Positions 27,132 to 35,841 of a stretch of 64,000 bases of DNA are shown here, piece after piece. The position numbers were made by a program, and so were the translations under genes. The stretch spans positions 1 through 64,000 of the forward strand of contig JBJLFR010000019.1 in the NCBI GenBank assembly GCA_045565285.1, given 5' to 3'. This stretch comes from CACIIZ01 sp045565285. Lineage in GTDB: Bacteria; Pseudomonadota; Alphaproteobacteria; Rhodobacterales; Rhodobacteraceae. The notes beneath the pieces were generated by a model. The model worked only from the letters and a program-made list of their open reading frames with translations. It had not been told where the DNA came from and ran no database searches. Each line of letters opens with the position of its first letter. Position 1 is the stretch's first letter.

Positions 27132-28409
27132 TTACGATGCAACCATTTCATTCCATTTACGGACCATATATTTATTTTCGTCCATTGTTGCATTCCAACA
27201 AGCTACTCCGCCCATTCTATCTTCATAAGAACCACCGTCTCTTTTCTCACCAGCAGAAGCTAATTTTGATCCAGTAGGACTTAGTATATCACCCTGGGCT
27301 GGCTTTCCTTCCATCCAAAATCCCCACTCGTCTTCTGACATATATTGCTTTGCAGTTGGAAGTACAGCTGAATAATACCCTTGACGATTAAGGTAAGCAC
27401 CAACCCATCCAGATAGGTACCAATTTACAAAATCGTAAACCGCATCAGCAGTTTTTCCTTTTGTTGTTTTTGGTAGAGCAAACCCAGCAGCCCAAGCACG
27501 ATAACCTTCTTTTAATGGTTGATAAATACATTCTTTACCTTGTGATTTTACAGCTGTTATTGCTGGTGACCACATAGATTGAATTACTACCTCACCAGAA
27601 GCCATAAGATTAACACTTTCATTAAAATCAGTCCAAAATGCTCTGAATTGACCTGACTTTTTTGCTTCAGTAAAAATTTTCATAGTGAGGTCAATTTCAG
27701 CTTTTGTCATATTACCTTTATCAGGATATGTATATTCACCCATGGCCTCAACTACCATTGCGGCATCCATTATCCCAATTGATGGGATATTAAGAGTTGC
27801 TGCCTTACCTTTAAACTCAGGATTTAATAATTCTGCCCACGAATTTATTGGTCTGTTAATTAAATCAGGTCTTATACCAAGAGTATCTGCATTATAAATT
27901 GTCGGTATAAGTGTGGCATATTGAGTAACATCATTAGCGAAATTCTTACCTGTTGATCCTTCGAGATACATCACTTTTGAAGGTGCAGTTCCTTGTAGAC
28001 CAACTTTCTTTCCAGATGGAGTTACACCTTTGGTAAAAATTGATGTCACATTATCCCATTCTTTAATTCTTTTGGTATCCATTCCCAGGATATTTCCTGA
28101 TGGTACTAACTTTGGAAGACTAAAATACTCAGTATCAACTAAATCAAAACTATTTGGTTGAGTTAAAACTCGCTTAGTCACCTCATCAGTAGTTACTGCA
28201 ATAAATTGAACTTTAAGACCTGTATCTTCAAATAATTTCTTTTGTACGTCATCACCCATACTCACAGCTGTTCCTAAATATCTTAAGGTAATAGGGTCAG
28301 AAGAAATAACACTTGGAGCATATAAAGCAGTAACAGCAGCTGCAGTTGTACCAACACCCAATTTTATCATTTTTCTTCTAGAAATTGTTGATGAATTTTT
28401 TAATTCCAT
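27132..28409 (-). CDS. PotD-like solute-binding protein with Tat signal
   Basis: 425 residues. The N-terminus has SRRKMIKLGVG followed by a hydrophobic stretch and APSVISSD, a twin-arginine (Tat) signal peptide, so the protein is probably exported folded. The mature domain is of the spermidine/putrescine-binding type. It supplies ligand to the PotBC-type permeases downstream. The ATPase gene is divergent at 28656, with a 246-base shared regulatory region. Confidence 0.88.
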   Translation of the reverse strand: MELKNSSTISRRKMIKLGVGTTAAAVTALYAPSVISSDPITLRYLGTAVSMGDDVQKKLFEDTGLKVQFIAVTTDEVTKRVLTQPNSFDLVDTEYFSLPKLVPSGNILGMDTKRIKEWDNVTSIFTKGVTPSGKKVGLQGTAPSKVMYLEGSTGKNFANDVTQYATLIPTIYNADTLGIRPDLINRPINSWAELLNPEFKGKAATLNIPSIGIMDAAMVVEAMGEYTYPDKGNMTKAEIDLTMKIFTEAKKSGQFRAFWTDFNESVNLMASGEVVIQSMWSPAITAVKSQGKECIYQPLKEGYRAWAAGFALPKTTKGKTADAVYDFVNWYLSGWVGAYLNRQGYYSAVLPTAKQYMSEDEWGFWMEGKPAQGDILSPTGSKLASAGEKRDGGSYEDRMGGVACWNATMDENKYMVRKWNEMVAS

Positions 28410-28655
28410 TTTTTTCCTCCGTTGTTTATTATTAGTTGATAAATTTTACATAAGACAAATGACTTGATTTTAACCAGTTTTGTTTTTTTAAATATTATAA
28501 TAAATAATGATAACAGCAAATAATGATTAAAAAAAGTGCAAAAAATTTGTTCTGCTAATATTTTAACTAGAAAGCTAAAGATCTTTTTATAAGAATTACT
28601 TTATCTTCTGTTATAAAAATTGTTAATTTAAAAAAAAAGATAATAACGGTTTACA

Positions 28656-29642
28656 ATGAAAAATGACCTTGAATTAATAAATTTGAAAAAGTCTTATGGT
28701 AACTTTGATGCCATACATGGAATAAATTTAAAAATCAAAGATGGATCATATTGTTGCCTTCTTGGTCCTTCTGGTTGTGGAAAAACTTCTTTACTTAGAA
28801 TGATTGCTGGTCATGAAGAAATTAGTGAAGGAGAGATTTTCCTTGGCTCTTCAAGACTAAATGAACTTCCACCTTCTAAGAGGGGAACTTCAATGATGTT
28901 TCAAAGTTATGCACTATTCCCTCATTTAAAGGTTATAGATAATGTATCTTTTGCCTTAAAAATTATGGGAATATCAAAGGAGGAGAGAAATAAAACTGCT
29001 ATGAAATATATCGAGCTGGTTCAAATGCAAGGATATGAAGATCGATTTCCTAATCAATTATCTGGTGGTCAAAAACAAAGAATAGCACTTGCGAGAGCTT
29101 TAATAACTAAGCCAAGCGTTTTACTCCTTGATGAACCATTATCTGCGTTGGATCCTGCACTCAGAGTTTTGATGAGAACAGAACTAAAACAAATGCAAAG
29201 AGAGCTAAATATTACTTTTATCCATGTTACTCACTCTCAAGAGGAAGCCCTTGCACTTGCATCGATTGCAGTAGTTATGAACGAAGGAAAAGTAGAACAA
29301 ATTGATAACCCTTTAACTATATATAATAAACCTAAAAGCGCTTTTGTCTCAGAATTTGTAGGTGGTCATAATATTATATCCATAGGAAAAAAAATATTTT
29401 CATTGAGAACTGACAATATTTTACTAGAACATACCAATAGCAAAACAAAAAATAATTCTAAAAAAATGACCATTACAGATATTGAGTTTCAAGGAAGTAG
29501 TGTAAAAATCATTTTAAATAATTCTGAATATAAGCATTTTAATGTAACATTAAGTGACTCAGAATTTTTTACTAAAGATTTAAAAATAAGTGATGAAGTA
29601 TCTTGTTCTTGGAACTTGAGTAACTTACATGAACTCCAATAA
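28656..29642 (+). CDS. ABC transporter ATP-binding protein, PotA type
   Basis: 328 residues. Walker A GPSGCGKTS, signature LSGGQKQRIALARAL, Walker B VLLLDEPLSALDPALR and switch His FIHVTHSQEEALAL are present, followed by a short C-terminal TOBE-like region. It is divergently transcribed from the binding-protein and permease genes it should serve. It ends 11 bases before the convergent SDR gene. Confidence 0.9.
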   Translation: MKNDLELINLKKSYGNFDAIHGINLKIKDGSYCCLLGPSGCGKTSLLRMIAGHEEISEGEIFLGSSRLNELPPSKRGTSMMFQSYALFPHLKVIDNVSFALKIMGISKEERNKTAMKYIELVQMQGYEDRFPNQLSGGQKQRIALARALITKPSVLLLDEPLSALDPALRVLMRTELKQMQRELNITFIHVTHSQEEALALASIAVVMNEGKVEQIDNPLTIYNKPKSAFVSEFVGGHNIISIGKKIFSLRTDNILLEHTNSKTKNNSKKMTITDIEFQGSSVKIILNNSEYKHFNVTLSDSEFFTKDLKISDEVSCSWNLSNLHELQ

Positions 29643-29653
29643 ATTTTTAATAA

Positions 29654-30433
29654 TTATATAACTGATCCCCTAGCAGAAATACCACCATCAATAGTAACAA
29701 TTGTACCCGTAGTATATCCGGAAAGAGGAGACGCAAGAAAAGCACATAGATCTGCTACTTCTTTAACAGTAGCTGGCCTTTTGCCAGGATAATGGTCATA
29801 GAGTTCTTCCCATCTTTTTTCATCACCAAGTATGTCAATTGCTTTACGTTTCATTATTTTTAACATTCTATCTGTTGCAACTGGTCCTGGATTTACCCCT
29901 ATTATCCTAATGCCATGATTAAGACTCCTTCCACCTAAGGCCTTTGTGAAAGACATAAGCGCAGCATTTCCTGTAGAACCAGCAAAATACGCAGCATCCC
30001 AGTTTTCTCCAGAATTTCCAATAATATTTATAATTACACCATCTCTTCCTTTTCGCTTTTTTAAAAAAGCTCTAGATAAGGAAATATAACCAAAAACTTT
30101 TAAATCAAAACCTTTTCGGATAGCTTCATCAGATACTTCTTCTATATCACCTGCTGGAATATCCCCTGCATTATTTAGAAGTATATCATATTCTCCAGCA
30201 GCAGTATCAAGTTCATGCATAGACTTGCTGGAACTTAAATCTGCTTCATGTACTTGTACTGATACATCAAAGCTACTTGACAATTTATCAGCCAAAACCT
30301 GCATTGCAATTCCATCTCGTGCAGATAAATGCAAGTTGCAACCTTCAGCAGCCAAAACTTTTGCTAATCCAGCACCTATTCCTTTGGATGCACCAGTAAT
30401 TAATGCAGTTTTTCCTTTTAGCTGCAGATCCAT
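29654..30433 (-). CDS. Short-chain dehydrogenase/reductase
   Basis: 259-residue SDR. It has the cofactor loop ITGASKGIGAGLAKVLA and NNAG. The Ser segment is INIIGNSGENWDAAY, where the usual YxxxK is replaced by the FAGSTGNAAL region. The catalytic Tyr/Lys are therefore not in canonical form and should be checked. The start at 30433 (MDLQLKGK) has AAAAGGGG about 10 bases upstream. It is divergent from the GntR regulator, with an inverted repeat between them. Confidence 0.82.
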   Translation of the reverse strand: MDLQLKGKTALITGASKGIGAGLAKVLAAEGCNLHLSARDGIAMQVLADKLSSSFDVSVQVHEADLSSSKSMHELDTAAGEYDILLNNAGDIPAGDIEEVSDEAIRKGFDLKVFGYISLSRAFLKKRKGRDGVIINIIGNSGENWDAAYFAGSTGNAALMSFTKALGGRSLNHGIRIIGVNPGPVATDRMLKIMKRKAIDILGDEKRWEELYDHYPGKRPATVKEVADLCAFLASPLSGYTTGTIVTIDGGISARGSVI

Positions 30434-30454
30434 AATACAATTACCCCTTTTAAT

Positions 30455-30479
30455 TATACAATAATTAGAATATTGTACA
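30455..30479. promoter_or_regulatory. Inverted repeat, candidate GntR-family operator
   Basis: TATACAAT (30455-30462) and ATTGTACA (30472-30479) are 7/8 complementary arms in the SDR/GntR intergenic region, about 20 bases upstream of the SDR start. FadR-type regulators bind sites of this general kind. No second copy was found near the TauABC-like genes. Confidence 0.4.
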
Positions 30480-30589
30480 TTATTTAATAAATTAATCAAA
30501 TGTTTGACTAGCTCTTTTTCAACAAATGTTGTAAATAAAATCGAAAAAATAAAAATTTATCTATTTATTTATTAAAAACTTTTTAAATC

Positions 30590-31273
30590 ATGAATATCCA
30601 ACAATCTATTAAAAAAAAAAATACACGTACAGAAATCCTATTATCAGAAATAGAAACCATGATAATAAATGGATCTATGATGCCTGGGGAACGTTTAGAC
30701 GAAACATTGTTAGCAAAAAAATATGGTGTCTCAAGAACTCCTGTTCGTGAAGCAATACGCGCTTTGACCGCAATTGGTCTAGTCCAAAACACTGGTAGAC
30801 AGGGTGCTGAGGTAGCACATCTATCAATATCTATGCTGATAGAAATGTTTGAACTGATGGCAGTTTTAGAAGGTATGTGCGCACAATTAGCAGCAAGACG
30901 GGCAACTGATGATGAACGTTCAGCAATGTTTTCTACACATAAATTACTAGAAAAAACATTCGAGATTGGAAGCCATAAAGAATTCTATGATGTAAATCTA
31001 AAATTTCATGATCAGCTATATGGTGCATCCCATACACAATATTTAGCAGAAGAAACATTACGCTTAAGAAGACGTCTTTCCCCTTATAGAATGAGAGTAA
31101 CTTTTCAACCTGGCCGTATGCGTGCAACCTTAGGAGAACATTTAGAAATTTTAAAAGCTATTGATAAAGGTGATAGCCAGCGAGCAAAGGAGGCAGCAAT
31201 ATCTCATCTTAGACTTATAGGAAACGACTTAGAAGATTTCATTGCTTCGATTTCAGGTGCATTGAAAAAGTAA
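30590..31273 (+). CDS. GntR/FCD-family transcriptional regulator
   Basis: 227 residues. The N-terminal winged helix has LDETLLAKKYGVSRTPVREAI, and the C-terminal all-alpha FCD effector domain contains metal/ligand-type residues (FHDQLYGASH). Members of this group sense small carboxylic acids. It is followed by an arylmalonate-decarboxylase-like enzyme and a TauABC-type importer on the same strand, which are its likely targets, together with the divergent SDR. Confidence 0.92.
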   Translation: MNIQQSIKKKNTRTEILLSEIETMIINGSMMPGERLDETLLAKKYGVSRTPVREAIRALTAIGLVQNTGRQGAEVAHLSISMLIEMFELMAVLEGMCAQLAARRATDDERSAMFSTHKLLEKTFEIGSHKEFYDVNLKFHDQLYGASHTQYLAEETLRLRRRLSPYRMRVTFQPGRMRATLGEHLEILKAIDKGDSQRAKEAAISHLRLIGNDLEDFIASISGALKK

Positions 31274-31296
31274 TTATTTTATTATTTCAAATAGAT

Positions 31297-32034
31297 ATGA
31301 AAAATAACCAAAAAATACGTATTGCGATGCTTACACCATCGTCTAATTCTATAGTTGAGCCTTGCTGCTATAAGATTATCAGTTCTATTAATAATGTTTC
31401 TGTGCATTTTGGTAGAGTTGAGGTTCTCTGGATCGATGATAAAGCTTCAAGCTTATCGCAATTTTATGATGAAAATATGCTAAAAGGATTTGATTTATTA
31501 TCTCATGTTAAACCAATGGTTATTGGGTGGAATGGTACTTCTGCATCTTGGCTCGGCATAGAACGAGATCGTGTTTTGATTGATTTAATTACAAAAAGGA
31601 CAGGCTGTCCTGCTGTTACATCTACTCTATCAATCATAGAGGCTCTTAACGCACTAAATATTAGTAAAATTGGACTAGTAACTCCCTACGTTGATTCTAT
31701 TCAAAAAAAAATAATAACCAATTTTGAATTAGAGAAATTTGAGTGTGTTTCTGAACGGCATTTTAATTTGACAGATAACTTTAGCTTTGGAGAAGTTTGT
31801 GAGTCTAAAATAGCAAATGCAGCTGAAGCAGTTATTTCAGAAGGAGCTGAAGCCGTTATTGTTCTTTGTACTAATTTAGCCGGCGCAGGTATTGCATCCA
31901 CTTTAGAAAAAAGAACTAATGTTCCTATATTAGATAGTGTTGTGCTGACAATATGGGGGGCTTTTAGGTCAGTAGGAATAAATACAAACTCTCTTGTTAA
32001 TTGGAGTCCATCTATTTCCAAATTAACGATATAA
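31297..32034 (+). CDS. Arylmalonate decarboxylase / maleate isomerase-family protein
   Basis: 245 residues of the Asp/Glu racemase superfamily. The N-terminus IAMLTPSSNSIVEP is the family signature. Where two-cysteine racemases have their first Cys, this protein has GWNGTSASWLG. Only the second Cys, in VIVLCTNLAGAG, is present. This one-cysteine pattern is that of arylmalonate decarboxylase (Gly at the first site, single catalytic Cys), so a decarboxylase fits better than a racemase. It lies 23 bases after the GntR gene. Confidence 0.75.
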   Translation: MKNNQKIRIAMLTPSSNSIVEPCCYKIISSINNVSVHFGRVEVLWIDDKASSLSQFYDENMLKGFDLLSHVKPMVIGWNGTSASWLGIERDRVLIDLITKRTGCPAVTSTLSIIEALNALNISKIGLVTPYVDSIQKKIITNFELEKFECVSERHFNLTDNFSFGEVCESKIANAAEAVISEGAEAVIVLCTNLAGAGIASTLEKRTNVPILDSVVLTIWGAFRSVGINTNSLVNWSPSISKLTI

Positions 32035-32249
32035 AATTGATTGTTATTATATTCCTAAAATGATTAATTTTTAATCTAAAGTAGTTAAATCAAGAATATT
32101 TTGTAAAATTTTTAATTTAATGTTGTAAGAATATGCAAATAACTATATTTTGAATACATAAATTACAAGAAAGAATGCATTTTGGGCCTTGCATTCATCT
32201 CTATACAGGCAAATCATTCACCAATAGGCCCCATATAATGGAGTTAAAA

Positions 32250-33242
32250 ATGGTTTACTTAGTAAGAAAATTACGGGCTACGGCTGCCTTCATTATCAGC
32301 TTTATCACTATAAGTTCAATGGCTTATGCAGATGATGTAATTACTTTTGCCGAGGCTGATACGATAACTGGAGAAAGCCTTATCAATTTGATCGCTTTCG
32401 AGCGAGCAAAGGCTCGTGGAGTAAAAGCTGAAGCAATTTCACTTCAGTCTGATGATCTTGTATTTCAAGCAGTTTTGAATGGCCAGGTAGAAGTCGGTGT
32501 TGGATCTGCTTACGCCGCAATGCAAACACTTGGAGCTGATGCACCTGTTAGAAATTTTTATCAATTAAAAAAACTTGGTTTTCTTTGTGTTGTTAATAAG
32601 GATGAAGTAAAATCATGGCAAGATTTGGACGGAAAGCCAATAACCATACACGCACGTGGTTCAGGAACTGAAGCCATATCATACTATATGGAAAAAGTTC
32701 ATAATATTAAATTTTCTGAAATGAGTTTCGTCCCAGGTTCAGAAGTTCGTGGCGTTGCTTTAATGAAAGGCACAATTAACGCTACATTCTTGGATATAAC
32801 AAATACACGACTTGTCCTTGCAAAACACCCAGAAAAATTTAAAATTTTAGATCTTGGAGATGTTGATGGATCTGATAGTCTTTTGTTTTCGCGAACTGAT
32901 TTCTTAGAAGAACGAGCCGGGGATATGCAAATTCTTCTAGAAGAGCTTATGCGTTCAGCACGCGAAATTAATGCAGATCCTACACTGCCAGCAAGATTAC
33001 GTGAAGAAATGGGGCTACTTCCTGATTTGCCACAAGAGCTGGTAGACGAAATCACACCATATTTTGAAACCGCAGTTAAGCAAGGAATGTTTGCTGAAGA
33101 TGGTGGTGGTCTACCTGCAGCCCTAGGTGATTTTGACTTCCTAGTTGCATCCGGAGGGCTTAAAGGGCCAGCTTCTGACCTGAATCCAGATAATTTCTGG
33201 AATTTTAAACTTTCAGAAGATGCCAAAGCAGCCCTAAACTAG
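32250..33242 (+). CDS. NitT/TauT-type solute-binding protein
   Basis: About 330 residues. Signal peptide: MVYLVRKLRATAAFIISFI, then TISSMAYA, cleaved before DDVITF. The mature protein resembles ABC periplasmic proteins of the nitrate/taurine/thiamine-precursor class (HARGSGTEAISYYMEK). I chose the ATG at 32250 because GGAG lies 7 bases upstream; ATGs at 32175 and 32238 are in frame. A textbook terminator hairpin follows it, before the permease gene. Confidence 0.85.
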   Translation: MVYLVRKLRATAAFIISFITISSMAYADDVITFAEADTITGESLINLIAFERAKARGVKAEAISLQSDDLVFQAVLNGQVEVGVGSAYAAMQTLGADAPVRNFYQLKKLGFLCVVNKDEVKSWQDLDGKPITIHARGSGTEAISYYMEKVHNIKFSEMSFVPGSEVRGVALMKGTINATFLDITNTRLVLAKHPEKFKILDLGDVDGSDSLLFSRTDFLEERAGDMQILLEELMRSAREINADPTLPARLREEMGLLPDLPQELVDEITPYFETAVKQGMFAEDGGGLPAALGDFDFLVASGGLKGPASDLNPDNFWNFKLSEDAKAALN

Positions 33243-33264
33243 AATTTTACAATATATAGTTTTT

Positions 33265-33295
33265 ACTGTGGCAGTATATTCTGCCACAGTTTTTT
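33265..33295 (+). terminator. Intrinsic-terminator-like hairpin after the solute-binding-protein gene
   Basis: ACTGTGGCAG (33265-33274), loop TATATT, CTGCCACAGT (33281-33290) and then a T-run. It is a perfect 10-bp stem with a U-tract. It stands inside the transport operon, so read-through would yield lower permease than binding-protein expression. Confidence 0.9.
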
Positions 33296-33317
33296 ATTTT
33301 AGGAAGGAGCCAACTTT

Positions 33318-34130
33318 TTGAATAAAGATTACAACTATTCTCAAGAACAAAAAAAAGCTGGTATAAATTCTATAAGCGTTAGTGCTAAAACAAGCCTGCT
33401 ATTATGGCGTTTTTTTTCTTTTTTTCTTGTATTTTCTATATGGGAGTTGGCTGGTAGATCGGATATTAGTATTGCTTTTCCTCCTTTTAGCAAAGTTTTA
33501 GTCGCATTTGTAGAAATGATTTTCTCAGGAGAATTTGTTGCAGCCTATGCAGATAGTTTGCCACCACTTCTTATAGGACTTTGTATAACCATTGTTGGAG
33601 GCATTATTATAGGAATTAGTATTGGGTTAGTAAGAGGCGCAGAATGGTTTATTATGCCCTTACTAATAATCTTTCAAACTGCACCGGTTTCTGCGCTCAT
33701 TCCAATGTTAACTTATATTTATGGGATTAGTGATACTTCGAAAATAGTGGCTATAGTTATTTTAGGCATGCCACTCGTTGCACTTAACTCTTACAAGGGT
33801 ATTCAAGCGACAAACCCATCGCTTTTGGAAATGTCAAAAAGTTTTCTGGCTTCACGACTTGATACTATACTTTTTATAATACTTCCATCGGCTCAAAAAA
33901 TGATTTTTGCTGGACTCAGACTTGGGATTTCAGGTGCCTTCATAGGTATTGTTCTTGCAGAATTACTTATAACGCCCACTGGTATAGGTGATCTCATAAC
34001 TTACAATAGATTTATTGCTCGTTATGATAAAATGTTTGCAACAATTGTTTCAATACTTGCAATTGCTGGATTAACTCTGAGTCTAATGCGTTTATTGGAA
34101 GATTGGCTCTTTCCATCTGAAAAGAATTAA
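33318..34130 (+). CDS. ABC permease, TauC/SsuC type (first)
   Basis: 270 residues, inner membrane, six helices. The coupling loop is NPSLLEMSKSFLASRLDTILF. The start codon is TTG at 33318 (TTG AAT AAA GAT), supported by a strong AGGAAGGAG about 8 bases upstream. It belongs to an importer with two different permeases; the second is at 34925. Confidence 0.88.
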   Translation: MNKDYNYSQEQKKAGINSISVSAKTSLLLWRFFSFFLVFSIWELAGRSDISIAFPPFSKVLVAFVEMIFSGEFVAAYADSLPPLLIGLCITIVGGIIIGISIGLVRGAEWFIMPLLIIFQTAPVSALIPMLTYIYGISDTSKIVAIVILGMPLVALNSYKGIQATNPSLLEMSKSFLASRLDTILFIILPSAQKMIFAGLRLGISGAFIGIVLAELLITPTGIGDLITYNRFIARYDKMFATIVSILAIAGLTLSLMRLLEDWLFPSEKN

Positions 34131-34155
34131 TAAATATTATTTAGGAAATAAAGTT

Positions 34156-34935
34156 ATGAAAAATGGTAGTGATTCAACTGAAATAATTTTAAATACTGAA
34201 GATATTGGAGTAACTTATCAAGAATCCATTATTGCGCTAAAAAATGTTTCTCTCAATGTACCAGCTGCCAAACTTACTGCCATTTTAGGCCCTAGTGGTT
34301 GTGGAAAAACTACTTTACTAAAAGTAATAGCAGGCCTTATCATGCCGACTTCAGGGACTGTCAAAGTTCGTGGAAAAGAAATTGCAGGTCCTGGTCCAGA
34401 TCGAGCTTTAGTCTTTCAAGACTTTGCTCTACTTCCATGGGCCACAGTAATACAGAACGTTGGTTTTGGGCTACGTGCTCAAGGTGTCCCAAAAAAAGAA
34501 AGAGAAGAAACTTCGCTTCATTATATTCGAGAGGTGGGACTTTTAGGATTTGAAGATAAGTATCCACATCAATTGTCGGGTGGCATGCGACAAAGGACAG
34601 GACTTGCTCGTGCACTAACAATCAATTCAGATATACTTTTAATGGATGAACCATTTTCCGCAGTTGACGAGCAAATGAGAAGAAAATTACAAGAAGACTT
34701 ACTTAATCTATTAAAAGTAGAAAGTAAAACGGTAATTTTTGTCACCCACTCAATAGAAGAGGCTGTTTATCTTGCAGATCAGGTGGTAATTCTTTCAGGT
34801 CGTCCAGGTTCTATTGCTGATATTGTGTTTCCAGAAATTGATAGACGCGGTGAAATTGATTTAATAAGACGTCAGCCTGTATATATGGAACTTGTTGATG
34901 AAATTTGGAGTAGTTTAAAACGTTATGTCGAATAG
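34156..34935 (+). CDS. ABC ATP-binding protein, TauB/SsuB type
   Basis: 259 residues. Walker A GPSGCGKTT, Q-loop VFQDFALLPW, signature LSGGMRQRTGLARAL, Walker B ILLMDEPFSAVD and His FVTHSIEEAV. The FALLPW element is typical of the nitrate/taurine class. The gene overlaps the second permease by 11 bases, implying coupled translation. Confidence 0.92.
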   Translation: MKNGSDSTEIILNTEDIGVTYQESIIALKNVSLNVPAAKLTAILGPSGCGKTTLLKVIAGLIMPTSGTVKVRGKEIAGPGPDRALVFQDFALLPWATVIQNVGFGLRAQGVPKKEREETSLHYIREVGLLGFEDKYPHQLSGGMRQRTGLARALTINSDILLMDEPFSAVDEQMRRKLQEDLLNLLKVESKTVIFVTHSIEEAVYLADQVVILSGRPGSIADIVFPEIDRRGEIDLIRRQPVYMELVDEIWSSLKRYVE

Positions 34936-35725
34936 TGATAATAGTAAAAAAAGAACTTTGATTAATTTTTTTGGGTTTAGTAGACTTATGCAAAGATCTC
35001 CTTTTTGGTCATTAATCTTTTGGGCAGGTGTATGGGAGATAGTAGGACAAATGGGTTGGATGACACTTCTCCCTCCCTTGTCAGCAATTTGGTTTGCCTT
35101 TACTGAACTATTTGAACAATCTTCTTTTTGGGATGCATTCGCAATGACTGCAAGAACATTTAGTATTGGTCTTGGTCTATCTATTTCAGTTGGAATACCA
35201 GTTGGAATTTTGATGGGTATTAGCAGGCGTTCAGACAAAATTTTATCTGTTTGGGTGAACCTTTTTCTTTCTGCACCAATTACCGCTGTTATACCTGCTT
35301 TGATGCCAATATTAGGTATAGGTGATGCAACAGTAATAGCAACAGTAATCTTATTTTCAATATGGGTAGTAATAATTGATACTCAGGCTGGGGTAACACA
35401 TGTAAAAGATTCTTTAGTAGAAATGGGTCAAATTTTTGGGTGCTCTAAATGGAAAATTATTTTCTGGATTGTTATTCCATCAGCAATGCCAGAAATTATA
35501 ACCGGAATTCGACTGTCAGTAGTAAGGGCTGTTAAAGGGGTTATTGTTGGTCAGATAGTTATAGCGCTTATTGGATTTGGTGGCTTATTTAATACTTATC
35601 TATCCTATTTTTTAATGGAACGATTTTGGGCACTTATAATAGTTGTTTTCATCTTATCATTTACAATAATAGGACTAGTTGAATTATTGGAGAGGCGAAT
35701 AGCTTTTTACGCTAATACAAGATAA
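34925..35725 (+). CDS. ABC permease, TauC/SsuC type (second)
   Basis: 266 residues, six helices, with the coupling loop DSLVEMGQIFGCSKWKIIFW. It differs clearly from the first permease, so the channel is probably a heterodimer rather than the homodimer usual for TauC. It closes the GntR-to-permease operon. The next gene is convergent, about 117 bases away. Confidence 0.88.
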   Translation: MSNSDNSKKRTLINFFGFSRLMQRSPFWSLIFWAGVWEIVGQMGWMTLLPPLSAIWFAFTELFEQSSFWDAFAMTARTFSIGLGLSISVGIPVGILMGISRRSDKILSVWVNLFLSAPITAVIPALMPILGIGDATVIATVILFSIWVVIIDTQAGVTHVKDSLVEMGQIFGCSKWKIIFWIVIPSAMPEIITGIRLSVVRAVKGVIVGQIVIALIGFGGLFNTYLSYFLMERFWALIIVVFILSFTIIGLVELLERRIAFYANTR

Positions 35726-35841
35726 TTTGTGTTACTAATAAATTGGCAAATGCTTATCTGCTATCTCATTAATAATAATTAAAATTTTTATTGTAGATGA
35801 TACTTTTGAAAATAAAATCCATAAGAATAGATAGTAAATTA

